Positions 10,767 through 22,118 of a DNA stretch of 64,000 nucleotides are shown here, one piece after another. Each line of letters begins with the position of its first letter. Position 1 is the stretch's first letter. Both the position numbers and the translations under genes were made by a program. A model generated the notes under the pieces. It saw only the letters and a program-made list of their open reading frames with translations, did no database searches and was not told the origin of the DNA. Origin of the DNA: Boletus sp. NGJ (taxonomy: Eukaryota; Basidiomycota; Agaricomycetes; Boletales; Boletaceae); assembly GCA_019096195.1 (NCBI GenBank), contig JAGTXK010000027.1:806001-870000 (forward strand), read 5' to 3'.

Positions 10767-13163
10767 TTAGAAACGGGTCAGGTCTCGGCCAAAGATCCCT
10801 ATCGGTAACGAGATCATTATCGGGCACCGAGAACGACGGAAATGCAGACACGTACAGTTCAAGAACCTGTATGGGGCAAGCAGGACTGAGATCCGGATGG
10901 AACGGTCAAAGGGCAAACACCGAGACGGACTCACCAATACATCGGCACCAGAATCCTGAAAAGGGGGTGTTAATGAGTAGCCGTTCGGAGATGTCCATCG
11001 GACACGTACTTGTTCCGAACGCTGAGCGTCATGGTGAAATATGCGGACCGCCATAGGAGCCACGCTAGTCGACCTGACTCCTTGGTTTTGATACCCGTTT
11101 CAGCGGTGGAGCGATCATAAATGGCTTTCCTGTAGGGTCATCGGTAGGGGTAGTTAAGTTTAGGAAAGGGCTCGGTAGGACCCGGTAACGAACGTACCAA
11201 TCGCCCAAATATGCCAGGCTTCCCTGGTTATGAAATTCAAACGGTTTCGTATGCGGCTGATCTTTGACGATCTTGTTCAGCTTTTTCACCACGTACTTGG
11301 CCTTTTGATTGGCAACTGGTCATGTGGGAATCAGTATGACCGTAACCCGTAACCCATGGGCGGTTGATAGGGCAAGGGTGCCGACCTTGCGCTGTCGCGG
11401 GGAGCACTGCCGTCTTGATTATCGCAGCGTCCCCAATGGCCCATACATCCGGATCGATCTGACCGTCTTTCGTAATGACGTTCAAGTTGTCGTCAGTCAG
11501 GAGACTTTTTCACACACGAGGTGAGTCTGGAACACATCGTAGACGTAACCTGACACTCGTACCTCTGCGATCTCTCATGCTTCTCAATGTCATGGATCGA
11601 CTGAATCAGCGGGTTGGGTGCTAACCCCGTGCTCCATACAAGGAGACCAAATGGAACTGCGGAGCCTCGTGAGTTGTACAGGATTATCAATAGGGGCTGT
11701 TACGGAACCTTCTCCTTGTTCCTTCACAAACAGCTTATCCTGTAGCGAGTGCATGAGCGGAAGATCCCATATATGTCGAGGCACACTTTCACCTTTTCAA
11801 CACGTTCGACGTGGTGTCTGGTTTTGATGTTAATCCCATCTCTGCGGAATTTCTCTTCGGCCCAGCTATTGTACCAAACTCAGAACCAATCCATTTCACG
11901 ACAATTTTGCACAGCTCACGCGGCAAGTGATCTGTCAAAGTTTCCAAGGATGTTTGGTGCCACATCGTACAGTGTAATCCTGGCCAGCCGGGCAAGTGAA
12001 GGGGTAGTATCGTGCCACTTCAGCATGAAGGAGATCGTGTAGCTCGGCCGAAAATTCGACGCCGGTGGGACCGCCACCTGAAAACCACCGTCGCGCGTTC
12101 AGAAGACTGTCAAGCTGAAGCGATAAAATTAAATACTCGCCCACGATGCAAAAGTTGAGCAGATTTCGCCGTTGGATATCGGAGAGAACCGGTTGGTTTG
12201 CTTGCTCGAAACCTACGTGAAATGATTGAGGAGTGCTGTATCGAGGAACTCCACATGCGCCTACATTCGAGGATACGTGTCCTAATCGCTCGGGCGTCCC
12301 GAACGTCTTTCAGAAAGTGGGCGTACTCCTTGACTCCCGGAACACCGAAAGCTGCGGTGACAGTGAATCACGCCCACAAATTTGACCTGCCTCACTCACT
12401 TTGGGAATATGCCCCAACAGCAATGACAAGTTTGTCATACCGTAATGTGAAAAGCGTGCCAGTCCTGGGAAACTGTGTCTCGGTTGTGGAACCTTCCACT
12501 AATGGTACAGAAGACTCTTCAGATGGCAGAGGAGGTGTTGCTGGCATCTGAAAATCAATTTGGTGAATACTATCTGCTTGTGAGTCACACGTGGACTGTG
12601 TGCGCACACATGTCAAGACTTTCTGCTTAAAGTCTAGATAGGGGTTAATTCACTGGACTGAAGAGCGTAGAGTGTGACTCGCCAATGGCATCACACCAAG
12701 CCTGGTAGGCAGCCTATGCGATCGCAGAAGGTTAATTAGACAAGCAGGAAATGGTGAAACGTGACACATACCACTTGTGGAGAGTATCTTCTGACCTATC
12801 AAGATGATCGGTGTTCGGATCGACACCGAGGACCGGAACACTCACCGGTTCGATGGCGCAACGAAACTCGAGTGTTCCGACGGCACAACTTGCCAACAAC
12901 GGTGTGAAATTGAAGGTGTTGGTGGGAGAAATGATTGTAACGTCTTCACCAGACTGAGTGTGAGCTCGAATATAAGTCAAGTGATGCAAAACGAACACAC
13001 CCCACCGTTTCTTATCGATACCTCGAAGAACCTCGTATCCGCCCCATCCTGAACCAATAATCACGAGACGCTGTTTACTCCTCGAGGCCGAGGAACTGAA
13101 CATGCGCACACTCGATACGACATGGGTAGACGTGAATCGAACACCAGACCGCAGCAGGCTCAT
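10767..13163 (-). CDS. NDE1-like: Type-II (alternative, rotenone-insensitive) mitochondrial NADH dehydrogenase, with one frame break
   Basis: I resolve 18 exons from ATG 13163 to TAA 10767, about 474 residues. The N-terminus is Ser/Arg-rich and fits a mitochondrial presequence. Two dinucleotide-binding motifs are present: [16 protein letters not shown] near residue 34 and [18 protein letters not shown] near 215. Also diagnostic are [46 protein letters not shown] and the end FGRDLTRF. The enzyme passes electrons from NADH to ubiquinone without proton pumping. Exons 3, 16 and 17 are only 24, 21 and 11 nt. Introns 4 (12682..12634) and 8 (12140..12078) are GC-AG, both with donor GCGAGT; no GT donor nearby keeps frame. 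In exon 9 (12077..11920) the frame slips at a four-base C run (12004..12001 on this strand): one base too many before the conserved [13 protein letters not shown]. All other junctions fit. The gene is either recently inactivated or has a consensus error here. Confidence 0.9.
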
Positions 13164-13678
13164 GGTGAAGGAGAAAAGGAAAGGTCACTTTGAATGCAAT
13201 ACAAAGTAGCGGGTTGATATATGGTGCGACCAGCGCCTCTGGTAGTAATGATCGGGTTATTTCGGAAGGCGTGGCCCTACCTGAGGGAAAAGTCGGCCGG
13301 CAACACATCGCCAAGCGGTATGTACATTCCAAAATTCAACTTCACCTCCATCCAAAACTAACCCCCTCGTCTACCAAGCCTGCTTCACTGCTTTCGCGAT
13401 TGATTTACATCTTTAGGCACTCGGTGTCTTAATTGGCATGTACCCATTTCACAAGACCGCGCATGAGGTGTTGGTGGGGAGCCATCAAAGGGAAGGCGGT
13501 AAAGACAAGATCCGAGCAGGATAAGGACTTGGGATGGTTCACCAAAGGTCCTACATGTACAGTGACACTACTAGTAAGAGCAACAATTGGCTGACTACCA
13601 AAGACGGTACATGATTACGTAATAATCCACGAACCAAGACATTGACGCGAATTCCTACACACAACCTGCATCAAAGCC
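13164..13678. promoter_or_regulatory. Bidirectional promoter between NADH dehydrogenase and SYF2
   Basis: A 515-bp interval between the ATG of the minus-strand dehydrogenase and the ATG of plus-strand SYF2. It must hold both promoters and 5' UTRs. I see no strong TATA box on either side and no coding potential. Confidence 0.55.
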
Positions 13679-14848
13679 ATGTCTCCCCGGGAGCTAGCCT
13701 CGACCTCGACATCACACACTGAAGATGTCCAACAAGTCAACCCGCAGACAAATGTTGGGGACTCGGATCAGCCACCGGAAAACGGAGACGTCAATTTAAC
13801 GGAAGCTGTGACGATGGACGAACGGAAGGCAAAGATGGAGCAGCTCCGGGCTAGGATGGTGAGTTTCTTATCCTTTCTGCACTCACTACAGCATTCATTA
13901 TTTGTTCCTTCGGCAGCGGACGTCCGCGAGAGCAAACAGACAATCACTCGTTGAGGAGTCGGCAAGAGCCAAAGTCACAGCTCGGGATGCCGCACGGCTT
14001 GAACGTCAAATGAAATTGGCGGAGATGTTGCGGACACAAGCAGAGGCTGAGGCGAATGGGGAGGACGTCGAACGTTCAAAGAACTGGGAGTGGACGATAG
14101 AAGACAACGAGAATTGGGAGAAGAAGTTGGCGCGGAAAGCTCGGAGAGCAGACTTCGAGTTTCATGGTGCGGCTTTAACCCTTTTCTATCTATGCGGACT
14201 GACTTGGGACCAAAGATGACGCACACGCTGCACGGAGACGGTACAAGAAAGATCTTGACCTGCTCAAGCCTGACCTGGAAGCTTATAATCGGCAAAAGGA
14301 GCAGGTTTTGGGTTTGGTTGCTGGGACGCTTTCAAAATCTGGGAGTTCAACGCCATCAAGCGGATCATCTGCTCTGATTTCCTTGGACGTCACAGGGAGC
14401 CAGGTTTGTCGCAATTCAACATTTGACTTGCGAGGTGAACTGACGGTTCGAAGATGGCTCTAACAACCGAGCAACGGATGGCTGCGGACAACTTCTATAG
14501 AGATGCCAACACGCTACTCTACGCGGACAACAAGCCTACTGAGGACGCCATTGACCGAGTTGTTGGAAAAATTAACCGAGAGCAAGTGGATTTTTGACGA
14601 TGTTTGATGTCGACTCACCCTGCTCCCTGCAGCATCGACAAGAAGGCGAAATTCTCGCGCAAGAGACTGAACGAGGAGGAAGGTGACATCACATACATCA
14701 ACGAACGAAATCGGGTGTTCAACAAAAAGGTGTGGTCACTCTTTTCCAGTTTACCAGACCTGGTTAAAAATCGTTTTAGATTGCGAGATATTACGACAAA
14801 TATACTGCTGAGATTCGGGCGAGCTTTGAACGCGGGACTGCCTTGTAG
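13679..14848 (+). CDS. SYF2: Pre-mRNA-splicing factor SYF2
   Basis: Six exons: 13679..13858, 13917..14166, 14216..14403, 14454..14585, 14643..14729, 14780..14848; about 301 residues. The product matches SYF2/p29: a charged coiled-coil-like centre (ARDAARLERQMKLAEMLR, WEWTIEDNENWEKKLARKAR) and the diagnostic C-terminus NFYRDANTLLYADNKP, DAIDRVVGKINRE, FSRKRLNEEEGDITYINERN and YYDKYTAEIRASFERGTA. SYF2 belongs to the Prp19/NTC complex and acts in the catalytic spliceosome. The acceptor of intron 4 was chosen at GACAAG (ending 14642) because the nearby CTGCAG at 14632 breaks the frame. The gene is intact and diverges from the NADH dehydrogenase gene. Confidence 0.93.
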
Positions 14849-15046
14849 CTTCTTGTTTTTATGTATACCTTGGTATCATACTGGACTTTTACTTGAATTG
14901 TACCACAGGTTTCGAAAATAGAGTGGACACTACATGCGACGCACAGATTCTACCAGCCAGGCACGCCAATTGACATCCATACCTTGTAGTGCATCCATCT
15001 TCCCGGATGAGATGTACAAACTGCGGATGGGCCTGTGATGCTGGAG

Positions 15047-15360
15047 TCAGTAGAGGCTCGGCGATGAGTGGGGATAAAATATATCAGAATTGCAGAAGTA
15101 AAAGTCAGCAGCTGAGCCGGCTTCCGGTTCATAAGACTGTTGAGCTTGAATGTGATATTTTGTTCATCAAATACATGAAACATGAAAAATGCTCCAATGA
15201 GGGACCGCAGTCCAGGTTCGTTTGACTCACCTTTATGAAAATTTGGAGTAGGGTGATAAGTGGAAGTTGGAAAGGAATCGAACTTGCGGGCTTCAGCAAA
15301 TTCAAACTGCGAGATGCACTGCCACTGCCCATTCACTGAGCGCTTGAGCGTTGCCACCAC
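15047..15360 (-). CDS. Possible small protein, 5' end unresolved
   Basis: Two pieces can be joined: an exon running down from about 15360 to 15231 (QFEFAEARKFDSFPTSTYHP) and 15144..15047 (QQSYEPEAGSAADFYFCNSD, ending in TGA). The 86-bp intron has a GTGAGT donor and an AAG acceptor, and the frame is kept. No ATG is seen in frame in the first exon, and the frame closes just upstream, so at least one more 5' exon would be required; an ATG at 15418 lies in another frame. I do not recognise the product. It lies convergent to SYF2. The call rests on splice geometry and composition only. Confidence 0.3.
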
Positions 15361-15733
15361 GTACTATCCTCTACGTACGAGACACAACTTGTGCACGACT
15401 CAGGTGAGGTACAGCCATAGAATATACTAATACTGACAGGGAAGTTCGATACTGACATGACAGGTCCCCGCACTAGACCCATGACCATTTGTATCCGTTC
15501 GTCCCGAAGCACACCTCAGTGAGTTTGGGTTATGCTTCGGCGACAATTTTGACCCAGACTAATCGTCAAGGCTGTGATGCATTAATGCGTAAAATATTTG
15601 CAACGCACTGGTGAGAGTCGGGGTGGAAGCTTTTCCCTACGGCGTTCCCCATCAAGCGCATATAAAACCCATCGGTGCGGCCTACTGGTAGGAGACTACC
15701 CTGATCCCCCTGTTTATCTATTGCCTCGCGGTT

Positions 15734-18700
15734 ATGATGGTCAATCCTGGCGACTCATCGCCCAGTCCCGAAAAACTGATTGACCCGTCAGTGCCTGGTG
15801 ATTTTGTGTACAATAAGAGTCTGGACAATGTCAAACGCCAGCTCGGGAGACAGCATATCCAGATGTAATAAGTTGTTTGCATCGTCTCGAGTTGCTGTGC
15901 TAAAAGTATTCTGAACAGGATTGCAGTAGGTTGTTCTCGTGCTAGTGTGGCGATGTAGGCTGAGCGGATCACAAGCTTGCTGGGACTATTGGCACGGGTC
16001 TCTTCATCGGCCTCGGACAGATCCTCGCGCTCTCTGGTCCTCTGGGTTCACTATTGGTTTATATGCATGTCTCTACTGTCATCTATGCGTGCGCTCTCCC
16101 CACTTCTCATTTACTTCTTTTGCATAACTTGAGCTAGGACGATATTATCTGTCGGGGAGATGACAGCTTTTGCACCCATATCTGGATCGTTATTGCTTTA
16201 CGGTAAGTTGAATCTCGGAGGTGGTCAAATGCAGCACGTTGACTCAGCACATGCAGCTGCGAGATGGCTAGATCCCGCAATCGGTTTTGCGGTGAGTATA
16301 ACATCATGTACGTAATGGCCTTACTGATATTTACTCGATGCCAGCTCGGATGGGTTCGTATGTGAGATCGCTCGGTCTTTCTATCCTACTCACTTTGTAT
16401 GCTGTATAGAACTATTTCTATGTGTGTCTCACAACCGTTTAATTGCTTCCCCGCTAAGTTTCTAGTCCAGTTTGCTGGAATTGCCATACCCTTGGAGATC
16501 ACTGCGTTCTCTGCGCTGGTCGCATTCTGGGATAACAACGTGAGTCGCACCATCCACAAATCAGTGCACTGGCCGCGTGTCTCATGGATGAATCAGCCGA
16601 ACCACACTGGAATCTACATTGCAGTAATCATCGTGCTGCTCCTTCTGCTCAACCTATTTGGTGTCCGGTTAGTTTCGAGTCTCATTGTCGATGTGACGCT
16701 GTGCTCACTTTATCCACTAGATGGTTTGGAAATTGTGGGTTAGATTCAAATGTTCGTTCGATCCTGCTCACTATCCATAGCCGAAATATTCTTCACATCA
16801 CTGAAAAGTGAGTGTGCCGTGTGACTTTCAGGATACTGTTAATTGTAACTTCATTCTAGTTATGCTTGTGGTTGGTCTGGCAAGTCGCCTATTTAGTTTT
16901 CATCCTCTTTTATTCACTTAAGTGAAAGATAATCGGGGGGCTTGCGATCAGCCTTGGAGGAGGACCTGATCATCAAGTGTAAGCCTTCATATCTGTTATC
17001 TGAATACTATTCATCTCGCACCTTCAGGATTGGCTTCGAGGCGAGTCACTCGGAGCTTCTACAAATGACTTTTCTAAGAAGATGAACAGTATTGGAATAA
17101 TCCGGGGCCTATGGTTTCTGGTAAGTTACTTCCACCATTCATGGTGCAATGTTAATGAAATTGTGCCATTCCGAATAGCATTGGAACCAGGTGCTACGGG
17201 TCGATTCCTCAGTTTGCTTGTTGTCATTACTCCTGCCGCATTCTCCGTCAGCGGTATCGAATTAATAGCAATGTGGGTTGCTCAGTTGCACCTGGTTTGA
17301 CTAGATCTTACATCCCTTGCACAGCTCTGCCGCCGAGACGCAACAGCCCAGAACAAACATTATCAAGGCAATGAAGACGGTGATCTTCAGACTGGTATTC
17401 TTCTTCGTGAGCAACATCCTTGCCCATTTTTACCTTGACTGATCTTTTTCATTTCCAGATTATCTCGGTAATAGTGGTTGGAATGCTCGTTCCATCCAAT
17501 GATCCATCCTTATTCCAGTAAGCAGTTGCTTACTATGTCTGACTTTCGTTTGACAATCCTTCTAGAACCGGGGGGGGGGGGGGGGGTCTGCTGGGCAATC
17601 TCCCTTTGTGATTGCATTCTAAAGGGCAGGGGTCAAAGGTTTGAAACTATCTGGGCATCAGCCATTATTTGATCCCTCATGTGTTCCTTTTCCACTCAGT
17701 TCTCCCTTCCATTGTCAATGCTGTATTGATTACATCTGCTTTCTCTGCTGCAAACACGTTCATCTTCTCTGCATCCCGCATCCTATTCGGACTGGCGGTA
17801 CAGAGAAAGGCCCCAAAGATCTTTACAAGCTGCACCAAGGATGGTCTACCATGGATTGCAGTTTTTGTTTCGGTATGTATTATCTGGTCAGGTTTTTGTT
17901 GCTTGCCACATTGACGGATCACGTCAAATAGTGGCTCTTTTTATTTTTGGCATTCATGAGCGTGTCTGCGGCATCAGGGACAGTCTTTGAGTATGACCTA
18001 ACCTCTGCATAGAAGTGTTGTGACTGACCTCGGTGTCCAGCTGGTTTCTTAGTTTATGTGAGCATTGAACAAACTATGCTCGAAGGATACGTCGATATCT
18101 GACCTTTCATGCAGCTGCCATGTGTGGATTCATTGGGTAAGATATAGATATATTCGGATGCTTGGTCCTAATGAATGTTGATGTTTTCATTTCACAGTTG
18201 GATAACCATCAATACGACGTACCTGCGTTACTGTAAGTCACCAAGGCTTTGCAGCGAAGTATTATCACAACCCGCACGCAGATTACGGCCTGAAATGGCA
18301 AGGGATCGTCCCTCGTGGAATTTACAGGTCACCTTTACAGCCCTATTCTGCCATGTGGGCGATTTTCTGGTACGCTCCATGTTATCCATCCGATCGCGGT
18401 TCTTTTAAGCAACACTCGCAGGATTTCCGTCTACATCCTTTTAAACGGTATATCTGTATTCTGAGATTGGAACAGTTCCGACTTTATTGCTTCGTGTGAG
18501 TCTGGCTTTCCGGTCGGATTGAAACCGTGCTCAGATGTGCCGTTTCACAGACATCAGCTTGCCCGTCTTCCTCTCGCTCTCCATCAGCTACATGCTATGG
18601 TACAAAACGAAGGTGGTAAGTGATACCATCACCGGGCCCCGGTTGTCCATCCCTTGGATGCCCGTTGATTCTTTCATTTCTGACAGGTTCCCCTCGCCGA

Positions 18701-18858
18701 CCTCGACTTTGTTTCGGTACGCGACCGCTGTTGATCCAACTTGTTGTTCTAGTACTGAAGCTGACATGTAGAACATACCGACTCTCGAGGAAACCGGGGA
18801 TGAAGGAGTACTGGAGGAGAAATTGTCCTTCGCAAAAAGGCTGGGAGAATTGATCTGA
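15734..18858 (+). pseudogene. Amino-acid permease (AAT/YAT type), probably disrupted
   Basis: Many small exons encode a 12-TM amino-acid permease. The N-terminus (SVPGDFVYNKSLDNVKRQLG) runs into the first helix signature HIQMIALAGTIGTGLFIG, which forms only if a 7-nt micro-exon (15919..15925) is spliced in. Then follow SVGEMTAFAPISGSLLLY, a 9-nt exon 16345..16353 (LGW), FAGIAIPLEITAFSALVAF, GRFLSLLVVITPAAFSVSG, AAETQQPRTNIIKAM, NAVLITSAFSAANTFIFSAS and GLKWQGIVPRGIYRSP; TGA at 18856. Two introns are GC-AG (donors at 16880, GCAAGT, and about 17040, GCGAGT). Three things argue against function: a run of 17 G (17570..17586) that throws the frame off, a TAA at 17620 inside the conserved segment that follows, and an implausible 22-nt gap with splice-like ends at 18233..18254. 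The substrate cannot be told. The 3' end is convergent with monooxygenase copy A, 131 bp away. Confidence 0.8.
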
Positions 18859-18989
18859 TGGAATGTATTTTTATTCGTTATTCCGCTTTGACTTTTCACG
18901 TTTTCTGACCTCAACGCGTCGATTGCTCATCACGATATCTAATGTTAATACATGTCACGAATAGCACTCGTAAACCAAGAATTAATGTC

Positions 18990-20510
18990 CTAGTTGGCCA
19001 TCTGGTCGGCCACAGCATTGAATTTCAATTCCGCCTCGTCCCACGACTGCAGCATTCCGTTGAGCGCATCCATGGAATTCCATCGTCTGAGAATCTCCTG
19101 TTTGTGGGTCTCTATACCCTTCCTCTCATACGCACTCACGCCCCTCTCATCTAGATCGTCCTCCTTTCTCGTCCCATCATAATACCCCGGTTCCAAGAAC
19201 ATGTACAGCCATCCAGTTGACAACGAAAGGCTCGCGACAGAACGAGCGCACGGGAGACGAATCTCGTCATAAATCCGGAGGGCCTCTGGGACGGGAGAGA
19301 GGGTTGTAAGAAGATGTGCGATGAGCCGGCCGAGTACAAATGCATCCTAGATGTGTATTGAGTGACAACAGGTGAGCAAAAGGAACTATGAATGGGACAC
19401 ACGTCAATCGCTTGGCCCGCGCCGGCGCCAAAATGAGGCGTCATGGCATGACACTGGGTGATCATGAAATCAACGTGCCTGTGACACCCGATCTGAGAAA
19501 GACGCACCGCATCTCCGATAAGTGCGACCCTCTTTCGTACGCAAAATGGGAGTGGTTTCACGGCGTGCAGTGCCCACTTGGATGGCTTATCACACAGCTG
19601 TAGTGGGTGCTATTTAGACTGACAAGATTTGATCAATGTGGAGAGAACCCACCTCCACCAATGTCCTCGCGGCAGGTTCGAAGTCGCGGAAGCATTCAAC
19701 CAGCTCATCATGACTCCCGTCGGATACCCAATGTCCTTCGTAGTGCGTGCCCGCTGAACTCGGATCGGTTACGAATACCACGACATTGATGAGTGCCGTT
19801 GGCAATCGGATAGGAAAGACAGTACTGCGAAGGCGTGAAGTAGGTGAATCTGAATAAATGTGACATGAAACATATTTACCCTTGCCTTTCCGTGATACTG
19901 TATCCCAGACGAATGAGGTGTGGGGTTTGTGCACATGCGTAATTGCCTACTCACAAACATCATGTCCTTCAAAGAGGGATTCTCAGGATTTTCCTTCTTC
20001 AACGTCTCCACAGGGATGAGCCAACGATATACTGTTATCCCAGTGAAGGTCGCATCTATGTATTGCTCAAGATCTATCTCGTCGTCACCGTTCTTGTCAT
20101 CTGATGCTGCTTCAAACAACGCCTTGCGAACTGCTGAGCGAACTCCATCAGCTCCAACGAGTACATCTGTGGTTGCAGTAGTGCCATCCGCAAAGTTAAG
20201 TGTGACAGGTGGCGCGAGTGTGCATCTTGTTGTTCTGGTTCAATATAGCTGACGAGCCGCTTCTTTGGATCAAAATTTCGTATGTGCGCTTCCATACACT
20301 AATTCCTACACCAGCAGAGTCGACGGAGTCGTGTGCTTCGTATAAATCAATGGGTATGGAAGGATCATGTTTTCCGATCGTAATGGCGAAGCGATGCCAG
20401 CGCCGCTGGAAAGGGACTTGAATGACATGGCCGAACATGAGGGTAGCTACGCACCAGCTGGCAACACGGAACTTGGGTCCCGACTCAGATGATGAGAGCG
20501 AAGCTGACAT
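18990..20510 (-). pseudogene. FAD monooxygenase copy A (salicylate hydroxylase-like), deleted
   Basis: This copy is the closest of five to the permease gene. It keeps the ATG (20510), exon 1, the first part of exon 2 and the last exons (end of protein ...DALNGMLQSWDEAELKFNAV). Compared with copies B-E, the stretch running from the middle of exon 2 into exon 4 is missing, so the sequence jumps from the TYEILI region to KKRLVSYIEPEQQD; the gene is about 330 bp shorter. Small indels relative to the paralogues also shift the frame in exon 4 (lost base in the TSP/HLS region near 20215) and exon 6 (two bases lost near 19793). It is therefore a pseudogene. Its position next to the intact permease tail suggests it occupies the founding locus of the array. 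Confidence 0.85.
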
Positions 20511-22118
20511 TGTATTGTAGTACAGCGAGGAGAATCAGAAGAGGATGTCTGATCTGCGGAATGATACAGTCTCTTTTATGTCGTTCGTGAGTCCGATCTA
20601 CGGATTCATTTGTCAACTTGGCCGTTCGATGCGCAAGGAATTTACGTGAGTCTGATTACATGGTTTGGAGTGGGATTGCGAAGGGAGCAGCACGAGCCAC
20701 TACTGACTTGCGCCGGCAACCATCATAATCACAGTGATGTCACGCATTGGGGAAGAAAATACGGAGATGATCGGGGACGGTGGGCTCCAGTGGCGTTCTG
20801 GTGGGAAGTCAAGTCCGTTGAGTCAATGGTAGTTATCCGATAAGCTGCCTAGTATGGCCCTCTGTCATGAGTAGATCAAGTTCTGCACAGTATGATTGAA
20901 ACCAATTGCGTTTGCCACGCACTATGCGGAGATGATCAGGGACGTCGGGTTTCAGTGGGGTGGGAAGCCAAGTCCGTTAAGTCAAAGGCGGCTACCCGAT
21001 AAGTTGCATAGCATGCCAGTGGCCTCTCATAAATAAATCAAGTTCCGTGCAGTATGATCGAAAACCGATTACCTTCTCGCCGTTCACGCTCCCAGCTTTG
21101 ACTCGTGCCTGGAGATGTTTTACGGTACCTGTTGTTGTCTATGGTAGTAGCCATGGTCCATTATTCCATGAGATAGTCACAGTGTTCGCTGAGAAACCTG
21201 CACATGGAGCACTGCGCTGGTCGACGGGATCTCCTCCTTGACGACAGACCGAGGGACACGATGCTGTGTTTTAGTTAACTGACACTTCTACCTGAGATCG
21301 CCAACCTCTCCACAATGTTCAACACTTCAATCAAGAACTCAGAAGTTATAGGTCTTACCTCAGACATGGTCGAAGCTGTAATGTGATGGTCCCCAGGATG
21401 ACCGGGGCGTTAACCTGAACGCCTACTGGGCCTCGAAGACCTGACGAGCGATGCCCAAGCATTTGCCACTCACGGCCCCACCAGTGATGTATTGATGTTG
21501 TAGTTGGTGACTGTATCGGAACGATAGTGCATGAAAGACTTCACTCGCCGGTTAGAGTTCAACGACTCGCGTGACTCGGACCCGGTTGCGCACCGCATTG
21601 TACACCCACGTGCCCAGATCTCACCTACAACCGGAGTCCAAGTGCTTTCGCCCTGATCCATTTCCTCATTTTCCTTATAAACAGATTGATTTATAGTACT
21701 TATCTCTGCAAGGCGGGATCCACGGAATGACCCACGACGCCATGGATGGTCATATCAAAAGGGATCTGGGCTCTGGCAGTCCAACTTGAACATGTCCCAA
21801 ATGCTACGGCAGAAAGTACATCCTTGTTTCATCGGTGATAATGTTGGCATTCCTCGCGGTTGTAGTTCAGGACTCTCGTTGATCCAGTTTCTCGTTCTAA
21901 TGCCGACCTGACATACCGACTCTGGAACCGGGGATGAAGGAATGCCGTAGGAGAAACCGTCTCAAGTTGATAATCGGAGGTTGAGAAAGTTGATCTGTGG
22001 AAATGGATTTTTTTTCTGATGATGATCGATCACGTTTCCTTTCAATTTTTTGTCTAGCTCCACAGGCATCATACACTCCTTCTTCATGGTACATGGAAAT
22101 GGGACTAGCAGTAATGTC
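20511..22118. repeat. Spacer A-B of the monooxygenase array
   Basis: The part nearest copy A (20511..20905) matches the sequence upstream of copies B-E. A block of about 150 bp (20755..20905) is followed by a diverged second copy (about 20915..21060). Relics of the small ORF described at 60231..60825 are not readable here. Near copy B, about 21875..21995 resembles the intron and last exon of the permease (shared ACATACCGACTCT, ACCGGGGATGAAGGA and GTTGATCTG), now without coding frame. Confidence 0.6.
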
